Below, one piece after another: positions 40,536 through 48,758 of a DNA stretch of 64,000 bases (position 1 is the stretch's first letter; each line of letters opens with the position of its first letter). The notes beneath the pieces are model-generated. The model was not told where the DNA came from and made no database searches. It saw only the letters and a list, made by a program, of their open reading frames with translations. The position numbers and the translations under genes were made by a program. This DNA comes from Microbacterium sp. MYb62 (GTDB lineage: Bacteria > Actinomycetota > Actinomycetes > Actinomycetales > Microbacteriaceae), in the NCBI RefSeq assembly GCF_002979475.1, contig NZ_PCOY01000008.1, positions 62,001 to 126,000 on the forward strand, given 5' to 3'.

Positions 40536-41768
40536 ATGAACCTCCCTCCTTCGCATCGCACCGCCTCCGTCGCCGCCGCGCTCGCGCTCCTGCTCGGCGC
40601 CACCGCCTGTGCGCCCGTCGCGACTCCCCCGCCGTCGGCTTCCGCCGCGCCGGACGCGCACGGCATCGACGACGGCGGCGCCGCCGAGGTGCCCGCTCCG
40701 GCGACCGCCCTGGTGATCGCGGATCGACGTGGCGGCGTCACGCTGCTCGATCTCGACACCGAGGAGCGCTCCGAGCTCACCCGCGGCCGGCACGACGTCA
40801 GCGGTGTCTTCGGGGACGGGCGACTCGTCTACCGCGCCCTCGATGAGGAGGGCGCCATCTCCGTCGAGGTGATCGACACCGCCCGTTGGACCGTCCCGCA
40901 CGGAGACCACACCCACTCCTTCCTCGGCCGGCCCCGCGTGCTCGGGGTGCTCGACGGCGAGGGCGACGTGCGCGTCGCCGGGGGAGGACGGCTGACCTCC
41001 GTGTCCTTCGAGGGAGGGGAGGTCGTCGTCATCGCCCACGACGAGCTCGCCTCGGCTCTGACGGATGCTCCTCGTGTGACGGCCGCCGCCACCGGGCCCG
41101 TCGTGCCGTTCGCCGGGCATCTGCTCATCCCCACCGGAGGCGAGACGATCGAGGTGCTCGACGTCGCCGGCGACTCCTCGACCGGCGACTCCTCGGCCGG
41201 CGCGGGCGCGGCGTGCGCCGAGGCGAGTGACGCCGACGTCACCCGCGTCGGGGTCGTGTTCACCTGCGGGGAAGGCGCCGTGCTGTTCACCCGCGACGTC
41301 GGTGGGGTCATCGCCGTCGAGACCGTCCCCCACCCTGAGGGAGCGACGCCGGCGATGCTGCTGTCCGGACGCCCTGATCGCCCCGATCTCGCCGGGACTG
41401 CGGGCGATCGGGGGGCCTGGCTGCTCGACGTGCGGCAGCGGCAGTGGATGCTGCTGCCCTCCGATGTGCCGCTCCTGCGTGCGTCCGCTCTCGGCGATGA
41501 CGACAGTCGCACGGTCGCGATCGACGCCGAGGGACGCGTGCGGGTGCTCGCCGCGGATGGTGTGGTGCTCGTGCGCAGCGAGCCCGTACTGGCGGCGTCC
41601 GTCGCCGACTCCGCGTTGCGAGACCGCGTGCAGCTGATCATCGACGCACGCCATGCCTACGTCACCGACCCCGCGACCGGAGCCGTGCACGAGATCGACC
41701 TCGCCGATGGGCGCGTCACCCGCACCTTCGCCGAGCTGGACCCGTGGTTCGTCCAGCAGGTCGGCTGA
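40536..41768 (+). CDS. AztD-like lipoprotein (divergent paralogue)
   Basis: A 410-residue lipoprotein: the signal peptide ends at a lipobox with Cys25 (LLGATAC). The mature part is built of repeated beta blades (VIADRRGGVTLLDLDTEE, GHLLIPTGGETIEVLDV) like a seven-bladed propeller. It shares layout with the next gene, including a pair of cysteines near residues 230-245 (AACAEA...VFTCGEGAVLF). It has HGDHTHSF but lacks the His-rich head of AztD. Probably a zinc-linked extracytoplasmic protein since a Zur-type box precedes it; its own role is unknown. AAGGTG precedes the ATG. Confidence 0.65.
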   Translation: MNLPPSHRTASVAAALALLLGATACAPVATPPPSASAAPDAHGIDDGGAAEVPAPATALVIADRRGGVTLLDLDTEERSELTRGRHDVSGVFGDGRLVYRALDEEGAISVEVIDTARWTVPHGDHTHSFLGRPRVLGVLDGEGDVRVAGGGRLTSVSFEGGEVVVIAHDELASALTDAPRVTAAATGPVVPFAGHLLIPTGGETIEVLDVAGDSSTGDSSAGAGAACAEASDADVTRVGVVFTCGEGAVLFTRDVGGVIAVETVPHPEGATPAMLLSGRPDRPDLAGTAGDRGAWLLDVRQRQWMLLPSDVPLLRASALGDDDSRTVAIDAEGRVRVLAADGVVLVRSEPVLAASVADSALRDRVQLIIDARHAYVTDPATGAVHEIDLADGRVTRTFAELDPWFVQQVG

Positions 41769-41835
41769 ACCCTCGACGCCCCCGATCGTCGTCGCGCATC
41801 CCGCGCACCCACCCAGAAGAAAGAGAGACCATCTC

Positions 41836-43044
41836 ATGACCCGACCCCGCAGCCGCCTCGCGATCGGCGCCCTCGGCGTGATCGCCGCCATGGCGCTCGC
41901 CGGATGTGCGACCCCAGGACCCGACGCCGAGAGCGCCGATACCGCCGCATCGGAAGACCACCATGAGGGGGACACCCGCATCGCCGTGACGTACGACGGC
42001 GGCGTGCTCGTGCTCGACGGCGAGACGCTCGAGACCATCGACGGGGTCGAACTCGATGGTTTCCTGCGCGTCAACGGCGCCGGCGATCACGACGGTCACG
42101 TGTTCGTCACCGCTGAAGACGGTTTCCACGTGCTCGACACCGGTCTGGCCTCCGACGCCGTCGAGTTCACGGGCGAGGTGTTCCCCGCCGTCGCGGCCGG
42201 GCATGCGGTCCCGCACGCCGGCCGCACCGCGCTGTTCGACGACGGCACGGGTGAGGTGCGGGTGTTCGACACCGATGCCGTCGGCACCGGCGCCGAGCCC
42301 GAGGTCGACACGATCGCGTCGGAGGCCGCGCATCACGGCGTCGCGCTCGAGCTCTCCGATGGCACGGTCCTCGCCACCATCGGCACCTCCGAGGAGCGCA
42401 CCGGAGTGCGGCATCTCGCCGCGGACGGCTCCGAGCTCGCTCGCAACGAGCAGTGCCCGAGCGTGCACGGAGAGGGCGCGCTGAAGGGCGAGGTCGTGAT
42501 GTTCGGGTGCGAAGACGGCGTGCTGCTCTTCGCCGACGGCGCCTTCACCAAGATCGAAGCCCCCGACGAGTTCGGGCGCACCGGGAACGCCTACGTGACC
42601 GACACGAGCGCGATCGCGTTCGGCGACTACAAGACCGACCCCGACCAGGAGGGCTACCTGCTGACGAAGCTCGCCCGGATCGACACCACCGACCGGACGA
42701 TGTCGATCGTCGACCTGCCGGAAGGCACGGAGTACACCTGGCGCGGCGTCGGCCGTGACGGACACGGCCACGTCGTGGTGCTCGGTGCCGACGGCTCCCT
42801 GTCGCTGCTGGACGAATCCGGTGCTCTCGTCGACGCCTGGGACGTCATCGATCCGTGGGAGAGCCCCACCGAGTGGCAGCAGCCGCACCCCGGATTGCAC
42901 GTGGTGGGCGATATCGCCTACGTGACGGAGCCGGCGAAGGACCGCATCCTCGCGGTCGACCTGCACTCCGGCGAGGTGTCGGCGGAAGCGACTCTCGACG
43001 TCGTGCCGAACGAGTTCGTGGTGGTCGGCGCCGCCGGGCACTGA
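41836..43044 (+). CDS. aztD: Zinc metallochaperone AztD-like lipoprotein
   Basis: A 402-residue lipoprotein with Cys24 in the lipobox (LAGC). The mature N-terminus has the acidic/His stretch SEDHHEGD, a possible zinc site, then beta-propeller blades (VLVLDGETLETIDGVEL, VFVTAEDGFHVLDTG). The conserved elements VPHAGRTALFDDGTGEVRVFD and EQCPSVHGE...VMFGCEDG (two cysteines) fit AztD, which passes zinc to the binding protein AztC in Paracoccus. No aztABC genes lie in the window. It is 67 bases after its paralogue and likely cotranscribed from the Zur-boxed promoter. Confidence 0.72.
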   Translation: MTRPRSRLAIGALGVIAAMALAGCATPGPDAESADTAASEDHHEGDTRIAVTYDGGVLVLDGETLETIDGVELDGFLRVNGAGDHDGHVFVTAEDGFHVLDTGLASDAVEFTGEVFPAVAAGHAVPHAGRTALFDDGTGEVRVFDTDAVGTGAEPEVDTIASEAAHHGVALELSDGTVLATIGTSEERTGVRHLAADGSELARNEQCPSVHGEGALKGEVVMFGCEDGVLLFADGAFTKIEAPDEFGRTGNAYVTDTSAIAFGDYKTDPDQEGYLLTKLARIDTTDRTMSIVDLPEGTEYTWRGVGRDGHGHVVVLGADGSLSLLDESGALVDAWDVIDPWESPTEWQQPHPGLHVVGDIAYVTEPAKDRILAVDLHSGEVSAEATLDVVPNEFVVVGAAGH

Positions 43045-43052
43045 GCATCCAT

Positions 43053-43088
43053 CCGGAGGGCGGGTCGCGAAAGCGGTCCGCCCTCCGG
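43053..43088. terminator. Bidirectional hairpin terminator
   Basis: CCGGAGGGCGG (43053-43063) pairs perfectly with CCGCCCTCCGG (43078-43088) around a 14-base loop. It follows the AztD stop and also lies past the end of the convergent gene at 43103, so it can serve both. No long T-run is seen. Confidence 0.65.
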
Positions 43089-43102
43089 CGTGCCCGGGTG
43101 GG

Positions 43103-43546
43103 TCATTCCTGTTCGATGCTCAGCACCGTGGTGCGCATACCGTCGGCCTCGTACTGCACCGGCATGCCGGGATGGTCGATCGAGAACCAGAAGACGCCGT
43201 CGTCGGTGTCGTATCTGCGGCAGGTGAGCTCGCCGAGCGGGGCGCTCAGCGCCACCGTCGAGACACTCGTCGTGCCGGCATCGAACGCGGCGTGGCCCTG
43301 CAGCTCGGCCCAGGTCACCCGATTCGAGACGACGGCGTTCGGATCCTCCGCCGCCCAGCGATCCAGGGTCGCGCCCTCCTCGTCGGTGTCGCGGAAGCGG
43401 TTGACATGCTCGCCGAGCGGGCCGTCCGGACCCTCCAGGAGAAGCCGGATCAGCTTCCCGGTTCCGGTGGCGTCACGGATCTCGGCGGCGGTGAACGGCG
43501 TCGGCAGGAGGTCGGGGCCGAGCAGGTGCGGGTCGGAATCGGTCAT
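43103..43546 (-). CDS. Conserved hypothetical protein
   Basis: A 147-residue cytosolic protein starting MTDSDPHLLGPDLLPTPFTA. The middle part (EEGATLDRWAAEDPNAVVSNRVTWAELQGHAAF) is helical, and the last third is beta-rich (LTCRRYDTDDGVFWFSIDHPGMPVQYE). The full-length pattern, with a helix start AAEIRDATGTGKLIRLLLE, looks like a real conserved family, but I cannot name it. It has no signal peptide, membrane segment or metal motif. It is convergent with aztD and divergent from the sugar-importer operon at 43708. Confidence 0.7.
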   Translation of the reverse strand: MTDSDPHLLGPDLLPTPFTAAEIRDATGTGKLIRLLLEGPDGPLGEHVNRFRDTDEEGATLDRWAAEDPNAVVSNRVTWAELQGHAAFDAGTTSVSTVALSAPLGELTCRRYDTDDGVFWFSIDHPGMPVQYEADGMRTTVLSIEQE

Positions 43547-43618
43547 GAGACAAGTCTGCGGCCTGCGCAGGTCGCACGTCACGAGAAGGTCTCGATGCCG
43601 GAACCGAGCCGTGCATCC

Positions 43619-43649
43619 TTGACAGGATTGCGTTCTGTATACAGAATAC
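43619..43649 (+). promoter_or_regulatory. Promoter with GntR-type operator, site 1
   Basis: TTGACA (43619-43624) with CAGAAT after 17 bases forms a promoter. Inside it TTCTGTATACAGAA (43633-43646) is a perfect 14-bp palindrome. The 14-mer TGTATACAGAATAC (43636-43649) is identical to one upstream of the beta-galactosidase gene (59340-59353), and a variant lies before the second importer (48723). Binding here would occlude RNA polymerase, so repression is expected. Confidence 0.72.
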
Positions 43650-43707
43650 CAGTACGCCCGAAGGGGCGATCCCGACCTGATCTTCCAATGATGAAAGAGG
43701 TAGCGAG

Positions 43708-45018
43708 ATGGCACGTGCGAACGTGACGCGGTATCTGGCACTGGGTGCCGCCGGCGCTCTGGTACTCGGACTCGCCGCGTGCAGCGGTGGGGGCGGCGGA
43801 GGCGGCGTCGACGCGGATGGCAACGCCACCGTCGTCTGGTCCACCTGGGGCACCGCAGACGAGCTCACCCGTTACCAGGAGTTCAACAAGGACTTCATGG
43901 AGCGCCACCCCGACATCACGGTCAAGCTGCAGCCCGTCGCGAGCTACGGCGACTACCACTCCAAGCTGCTGGCGCAGCTCACCAGCAACACCGCGCCGGA
44001 CGTGTTCTACGTGGGAGACGACATGATCGGCCAGTTCGTCGACTCGAACCGTCTCATGCCTCTGGACGACCTGATGGAGTCGAAGGACAGCAAGACCAAG
44101 AAGGACGACTTCTTCCCCGGCCTCTTCGGCGCCGCGGAGCACGACGGCGAGGTGTACGCCGCACCCAACGACTCGAACCCCGACGTGTTCTGGTACGACA
44201 AGCAGGCTCTCGCCGCGGCCGGCATCACCGAGGACCCGGCGACTCTGGCCGAGAACGGCGAGTGGACCACCGACAAGTTCCTCGAGATGAACGCCCAGCT
44301 CCACGATGCGGGGTTGGCCGGCACCATGTACTGGAACTACTGGGCGACGCACTGGAGCTGGCTGTCGTCGCAGGGCCTCGACGCCCCGTACGACGACTCC
44401 GGCACGTTCGTCGCGAACGACGACCCCGCGACCGTCGCGGCGATGCAGCAGTTCGGCGAGCTGTTCCAGGACGGGACCTTCGTGGTGGCGGACACCCTCC
44501 CCGACGGCGCCGGCGCCGACAGCATGTTCGTGACGCACAAGGCCGGCTTCTTCGTGCAGGGCCGGTACACGATCGGCACGGTCAACGCGACGGGCGAGCA
44601 GGACAGCTACGACATCGTGCCGTGGCCGACGCCCGACGGCGTCGCCGCGCCCACGGGCGTCGCCACCTCGTTCCTCGCGATCAACGGCAAGACCAAGGTG
44701 AAGGACGCGGCCTTCACGTTCTGGACCGAGTTCCTGTCGGCCGAAGGGCAGACGTTCCGCCTGGAGGGCGGCGGCAACGCCGTCCCGTCCATCAAGGGCG
44801 CCGACGACGTCGTACTCGAGGGGGACTACCCGGCACACGCGCAGACGTTCCTCGACATGCGCGACATCGGCTTCGAGGACTACCCGGCGGAGGCCAGGGT
44901 CCCCGGACTCCCCGTCGCGATCGCGGAGGAGTTCCAGAAGCTCTACGAGGGCAAGACCGACGCTCAGGCCACGCTCGACACCATCGCCGACGTGATCAAG
45001 GAACGGTCGGAGAAGTAG
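43708..45018 (+). CDS. Extracellular sugar-binding lipoprotein (CUT1), importer 1
   Basis: A 436-residue binding protein. Cys25 in the lipobox (LGLAAC) is followed by a Ser-Gly7 stretch used as a tether. The mature part has TVVWSTWGTADELTRYQEFNKD and APDVFYVGDDMIGQFVD, typical of cluster B oligosaccharide-binding proteins. The ATG at 43708 follows AGAGG. It heads an operon of binding protein, two permeases and a glycosidase. The promoter carries the same operator as the GH42 gene, so a galactoside or similar saccharide is a reasonable guess for the ligand. Confidence 0.9.
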   Translation: MARANVTRYLALGAAGALVLGLAACSGGGGGGGVDADGNATVVWSTWGTADELTRYQEFNKDFMERHPDITVKLQPVASYGDYHSKLLAQLTSNTAPDVFYVGDDMIGQFVDSNRLMPLDDLMESKDSKTKKDDFFPGLFGAAEHDGEVYAAPNDSNPDVFWYDKQALAAAGITEDPATLAENGEWTTDKFLEMNAQLHDAGLAGTMYWNYWATHWSWLSSQGLDAPYDDSGTFVANDDPATVAAMQQFGELFQDGTFVVADTLPDGAGADSMFVTHKAGFFVQGRYTIGTVNATGEQDSYDIVPWPTPDGVAAPTGVATSFLAINGKTKVKDAAFTFWTEFLSAEGQTFRLEGGGNAVPSIKGADDVVLEGDYPAHAQTFLDMRDIGFEDYPAEARVPGLPVAIAEEFQKLYEGKTDAQATLDTIADVIKERSEK

Positions 45019-45020
45019 GA

Positions 45021-45983
45021 GTGACCACCCTCACCGAGAACGGACGGATGCCGCAGGCCGGCCCTGCGGCATCCGCCCTCCCCCTCCGCGCGGAGGCGGC
45101 CTGGCGTCGCCGTGACCGGCGATGGGGATACGTCTTCGTCGCGCCGCAGTTGATCGGCATGGGGCTGTTCGTCGTGCTGCCCTTCGCCGCGAGCCTCGTG
45201 CTCGCCTTCGCGGAGTGGGACGGACTCAGCGACCTGAAGTGGGTGGGTCTGGCCAACTTCGTCGAGCAGCTGCAGGATCCGCTGCTCGGCCGCTCGATCA
45301 TCAACACCCTGCTGATCGCCGTCATCACGGTGCCGATCGGCCTGACGCTCGCGGTCGTCGTCGCGATCGCGCTGGAGAGGCTCAAGACCCGCACGCTCTA
45401 CCTGATCCTCTTCTTCGCGCCGGTGGTCACCTCGACCGTCGCCGTGGCGATGATCTGGCAGCAGATGTTCCGCGCCGACGGGCTGCTGTCCACGACGATC
45501 TCGAAGATCTTCGGCATCACCCCGCCGGACTGGCTGCAGGACCCGAAGCTCGCGCTCCTCGCCGTGTGCATCGTCACGATCTGGTCGTCGGTGGGCCTCA
45601 ACGTCATCATCTTCCTCGCCGGCCTGCAGAACATCTCACCCTCGGTCATCGAAGCCGCCCGCATCGACGGCGCCGGCGCCTGGCGGCTGTTCGTCAGCAT
45701 CCGGCTCCCCCTGCTGTCGCCGATCATCTTCTTCTCGTCGGTGATCGCCTTCATCTCCTCGCTGCAGACCTTCGACACGGTGTACGTGCTCGTCTCCGGC
45801 GGCGGCCCCGACAACGCCACGCGCACGATCGTCTATCACATCTTCGATCTCGGCTTCGGGCGGTTCGAGTTCGGTCTGTCGAGTGCGGCCAGCATCATCC
45901 TGCTCGTGCTGACGCTCGTCATCACCGCCATCCAGTTCGCCGCGCAGAAGAAGTTCGTCCACTACGAGGATGACCCCGCATGA
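45021..45983 (+). CDS. Carbohydrate ABC transporter permease (MalF type), importer 1
   Basis: A 320-residue membrane protein with six helices. The first is YVFVAPQLIGMGLFVVLPFAAS, and the EAA loop is SVIEAARIDGAGAWRLFVSIRLPLL. GTG 45021 is used because it is two bases after the binding-protein stop and has AGGA just before it. The ATG of the partner permease overlaps its stop (ATGA). It forms half of the channel for importer 1. Confidence 0.9.
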   Translation: MTTLTENGRMPQAGPAASALPLRAEAAWRRRDRRWGYVFVAPQLIGMGLFVVLPFAASLVLAFAEWDGLSDLKWVGLANFVEQLQDPLLGRSIINTLLIAVITVPIGLTLAVVVAIALERLKTRTLYLILFFAPVVTSTVAVAMIWQQMFRADGLLSTTISKIFGITPPDWLQDPKLALLAVCIVTIWSSVGLNVIIFLAGLQNISPSVIEAARIDGAGAWRLFVSIRLPLLSPIIFFSSVIAFISSLQTFDTVYVLVSGGGPDNATRTIVYHIFDLGFGRFEFGLSSAASIILLVLTLVITAIQFAAQKKFVHYEDDPA

Positions 45984-46927
45984 CCATCCAGACACCGCCC
46001 CTCACCCAGCCCGGCGGGCCGCCCACAGACTCGACGGTCGCGATCACCGCCCCCGGGTACCGACCGCGCGGACGCGGCGGTCCCGGTGTCGACCGCGCGC
46101 GACGTCGCGCCGGCTCGACCCTGCTGCACGTGGTCCTGATCGTCGCCGGCATCGCGATGGTCTTCCCGTTCGTGTGGATGCTGCTCACGTCGTTCAAGAC
46201 CCTGCCGCAGCTGTTGAAGAACCCGCTCGAATTCCTGCCGAACCCCTGGACGGTGCAGAACTACACCGACGCGTGGAACGCCGTGCCGTTCGGGCAGGCG
46301 TATCTGAACAGCGCCTACATCGCGGTGCTCGTGGTCGTCGGCACGCTCATCACGGCGTCGATGGCCGGCTATGCGTTCGCGCGGATCCGGTTCAAAGGCA
46401 GCAAGGTGCTGTTCATCGTGTTCCTCGCGACGCAGATGATCCCCGCGCAGGTGACGCTCATCCCGTTCTACCTGCTGATGTCGCAGCTCGGGTGGGTGGA
46501 CTCCCACCTCGCCCTGATCGTTCCCGGCATGATCGCGAACCCGTTCGCCGTGTTCCTGATGCGGCAGTTCGTCCTCGCCCTGCCGCGGGAACTCGAGGAG
46601 GCCGCGCTCGTCGACGGCGCCGGCCGCTGGCGCATCTTCTGGAGCATCGTGCTGCCGAACCTCAAGCCCGGTCTCGCGGCGCTCAGCATCATCACCGCGC
46701 TCGGCGTCTGGAACGCCTTCCTGTTCCCGCTGGTCCTGTTGAACACGCCGGACCTCTTCACGGTGCCCCTCCTGCTGACCTCGTTCCAGGGGCAGTTCGG
46801 TTCCATCAACTACGGACTCGTGATGGCGGCCTCCGCGATCGCGACCGTACCGATGCTGATCGTGTTCGTGATCGGTCAGCGCAAGATCCTCAACAGCATG
46901 GCCGCCTCGGGACTCGGAGGACGATGA
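45980..46927 (+). CDS. Carbohydrate ABC transporter permease (MalG type), importer 1
   Basis: A 315-residue permease with an N-terminal cytosolic tail of about 45 residues and six helices (LLHVVLIVAGIAMVFPFVWM first). The EAA loop reads ELEEAALVDGAGRWRIFWSIVLP. It starts at ATG 45980, overlapping the partner permease stop, and its own stop overlaps the glycosidase start, so all four genes of this operon are coupled. No ATPase is encoded nearby, as is usual for CUT1 systems sharing a common MsmK-type ATPase. Confidence 0.92.
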   Translation: MTIQTPPLTQPGGPPTDSTVAITAPGYRPRGRGGPGVDRARRRAGSTLLHVVLIVAGIAMVFPFVWMLLTSFKTLPQLLKNPLEFLPNPWTVQNYTDAWNAVPFGQAYLNSAYIAVLVVVGTLITASMAGYAFARIRFKGSKVLFIVFLATQMIPAQVTLIPFYLLMSQLGWVDSHLALIVPGMIANPFAVFLMRQFVLALPRELEEAALVDGAGRWRIFWSIVLPNLKPGLAALSIITALGVWNAFLFPLVLLNTPDLFTVPLLLTSFQGQFGSINYGLVMAASAIATVPMLIVFVIGQRKILNSMAASGLGGR

Positions 46928-48639
46928 TGACGGATGCCGCCGCCCTCGCAGGGCGTCACCTCGACCTGGTCTCCGCACCGTTCACGCTGCCGCGGTCGCG
47001 CGTGCTCGTGTTCCGGGCCGAAGACGGCGAGGGCGTGCGCGTGCACACCTCGGAGTACGAGCGGCGCCTGTCGGAGTGCCGGGTGCTCGATGGTATCGAG
47101 ATCCTGGATGCGGACGGGACCGTGCTCCCGGTGACGGACGTGCTTCCGGCGCGGGTGTCGTTCGGCGGGGCCCTTCGTCTCGTCGCTCCGCTCCTCGCTC
47201 AGGAACCAAGCGCCTCTCCCCGGTCCCTGAGCGAGCGGAGCGAGACGAAGGGCGCCACCCTCACGTTCGCCGACCCCTCGACGCTGAGTGTGGGCGGAGC
47301 CCCCGGCCTGCGGGTGCGCCTGACGCACCCCGACGGGCGGACGGAGGAGCATCCCCTCGGCGACGGCATCCTGCTCCGGATCGCCGCCGACCGCACCGTC
47401 GCCGTCGAGCCGGGCGACCACGCCGCGGCGCTCATCGCGACCGAGGCGATCTGGGCCGACTGGTTCGCGAAGTGTCCGACCGTGCGCGACGACCTGCAGG
47501 AGATGACCGCCTTCTGCTGGTGGGTGCTCGGTGCGAACATCGTCGAGCTGCCCTCCCTCGGAGACGCCAGGGCGATCGTGCCGTCGAAGATCGGCTACGT
47601 CGGCCTGTGGCAGTGGGACGCGTACTTCATCGCCGTGGGACTGCGGCATGGCGACCCGGAGCTCGCGCGCGAACAGCTCGACATCGCGTTCCGGTTCCCG
47701 CAGCCCGACGGGCAGCTGCCCGATGTCGTGCACGAGCTCGGAGTGCTGGCGACCAGCGATGACCTGCCAGAGAGCGACCGCGCCAACCTGCGCCGCGCCG
47801 GATCGCAGATCGCCGATCCGAGTGCGCCGGTGCCCTTGACCAAGCCTCCGCTCGCCGCGTGGGCGCTGCGCAAGGTGCTCGAGATCGAGGATGCGCCCGA
47901 CTATGCGCGCACGCAACTGGCGCGCATCGTGCGTTCGCAGGACTGGTGGTTCGCGGGCAGTGACCTCGACCATGACGGGATGCCGGAGTACGGGCATCCG
48001 TATTCCTCCGGCCTCGACGACAGTCCGATCTTCGACGGTCCGCTGCCGACTGCGGCCCCCGACCTCGGCGCCTACCTCGTGCGGCAGGATCTGGAGCTCG
48101 CCTCCCTGCTGCAGAGGTACGAGCCGGCCGCCGACGTGGCGCGGTTCCGCGAGCGGGCGGCTGCCACACAGGAACTGCTGCTGCGCATGTGGGATCAGGG
48201 CCGGGGGCGCTTCCTCGCGTTCGGCAGCGGTGAGCCGCAGCTCAGCGACACGGTCGTCGGGCTGATGCCGCTGCTCACGGGCACGCTGCCGGCTCCGATC
48301 GCCGAGGCACTGCGTTCCGCCGTCGACGACCCGGAGCGCTTCGGGCTGGAGTGGGGTCTGCCCACGGTCGCGGCGTCCGACCCGGACTTCTCGGACGAGC
48401 GCATGTGGCGCGGTCCGGTGTGGGTGAACACGAGCATGCTGGTGGCCGAGGGGCTGGAGGCGTCGGGCTATGCCGAGCGGGCGCGGGAGCTGCGGGAGCA
48501 GATCGTCGCCCTCGTGATCCACGGCGGCGGCCCGCACGAGTACTTCAATCCGCGCACGGGCTTCAAGGCCGACCGCGCGACCACCGCGTTCGGCTGGTCG
48601 GCGGCGCTGTTCATCGACCTCGCCGTGCAGCTCAGCTGA
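46924..48639 (+). CDS. GH63/GH37-like glycoside hydrolase (alpha/alpha barrel)
   Basis: A 571-residue protein. Barrel motifs of the GH63/GH37 group are IGYVGLWQWDAYFIAVGL, DGQLPDVVHE, DLDHDGMPEYGHPYSSGLDDSP, YWRGP-like MWRGPVWVNTSML, and HEYFNPRTGFKADRATTAFGWSAALF near the end. It is cytosolic and probably cleaves the imported saccharide; mannosylglycerate, trehalose and glucoside activity are all possible within the group. ATG 46924 overlaps the permease stop; ATG 46927 directly after it is an alternative. Residues about 83-109 (LRLVAPLLAQE to SLSERSETKGAT) are encoded by a palindromic repeat inserted in frame before the barrel. Confidence 0.78.
   Translation: MMTDAAALAGRHLDLVSAPFTLPRSRVLVFRAEDGEGVRVHTSEYERRLSECRVLDGIEILDADGTVLPVTDVLPARVSFGGALRLVAPLLAQEPSASPRSLSERSETKGATLTFADPSTLSVGGAPGLRVRLTHPDGRTEEHPLGDGILLRIAADRTVAVEPGDHAAALIATEAIWADWFAKCPTVRDDLQEMTAFCWWVLGANIVELPSLGDARAIVPSKIGYVGLWQWDAYFIAVGLRHGDPELAREQLDIAFRFPQPDGQLPDVVHELGVLATSDDLPESDRANLRRAGSQIADPSAPVPLTKPPLAAWALRKVLEIEDAPDYARTQLARIVRSQDWWFAGSDLDHDGMPEYGHPYSSGLDDSPIFDGPLPTAAPDLGAYLVRQDLELASLLQRYEPAADVARFRERAAATQELLLRMWDQGRGRFLAFGSGEPQLSDTVVGLMPLLTGTLPAPIAEALRSAVDDPERFGLEWGLPTVAASDPDFSDERMWRGPVWVNTSMLVAEGLEASGYAERARELREQIVALVIHGGGPHEYFNPRTGFKADRATTAFGWSAALFIDLAVQLS
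47171..47252. repeat. In-frame palindromic (REP-like) element inside glycosidase gene
   Basis: The right arm CCCTGAGCGAGCGGAGCGAG with ACGAAGGG (47225-47252) is complementary to the left arm CCCTTCGTCTCG..CGCTCCGCT..CGCTCAGG (47171-47203) with a few unpaired bases, around a 21-base loop. Such elements are usually intergenic in Microbacteriaceae. Here it is translated, giving SLSERSETKG, and adds 27 residues without breaking the frame. Confidence 0.7.
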
Positions 48640-48722
48640 CGGCATCCGCTCCGGTCGCGATCTCTGTCGCTCGCCGGGTCGGGCGGCGGCAGGAAATGTG
48701 ACCGGAACACTGCGGAACTCAG

Positions 48723-48739
48723 CTGTATTCAATATTCAG
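48723..48739 (+). promoter_or_regulatory. GntR-type operator, site 2
   Basis: CTGTATTCAATATTCAG has CTG.AT/AT.CAG arms. Its left half GCTGTATTC (48722-48730) is identical to the minus-strand reading of the GH42 operator at 59338-59354 and nearly so to that at 43633. It lies 20 bases before the ATG of the second sugar-binding protein gene, downstream of the glycosidase, so it gives this transporter its own regulated promoter. Confidence 0.6.
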
Positions 48740-48758
48740 GACGACGAAGGAGTCAGAC

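Noticed and set aside
43633..43646. LexA/SOS box
   Set aside because: TTCTGTATACAGAA lacks the GAAC...GTTC arms of actinobacterial LexA sites, and the shared copies lie before sugar genes.
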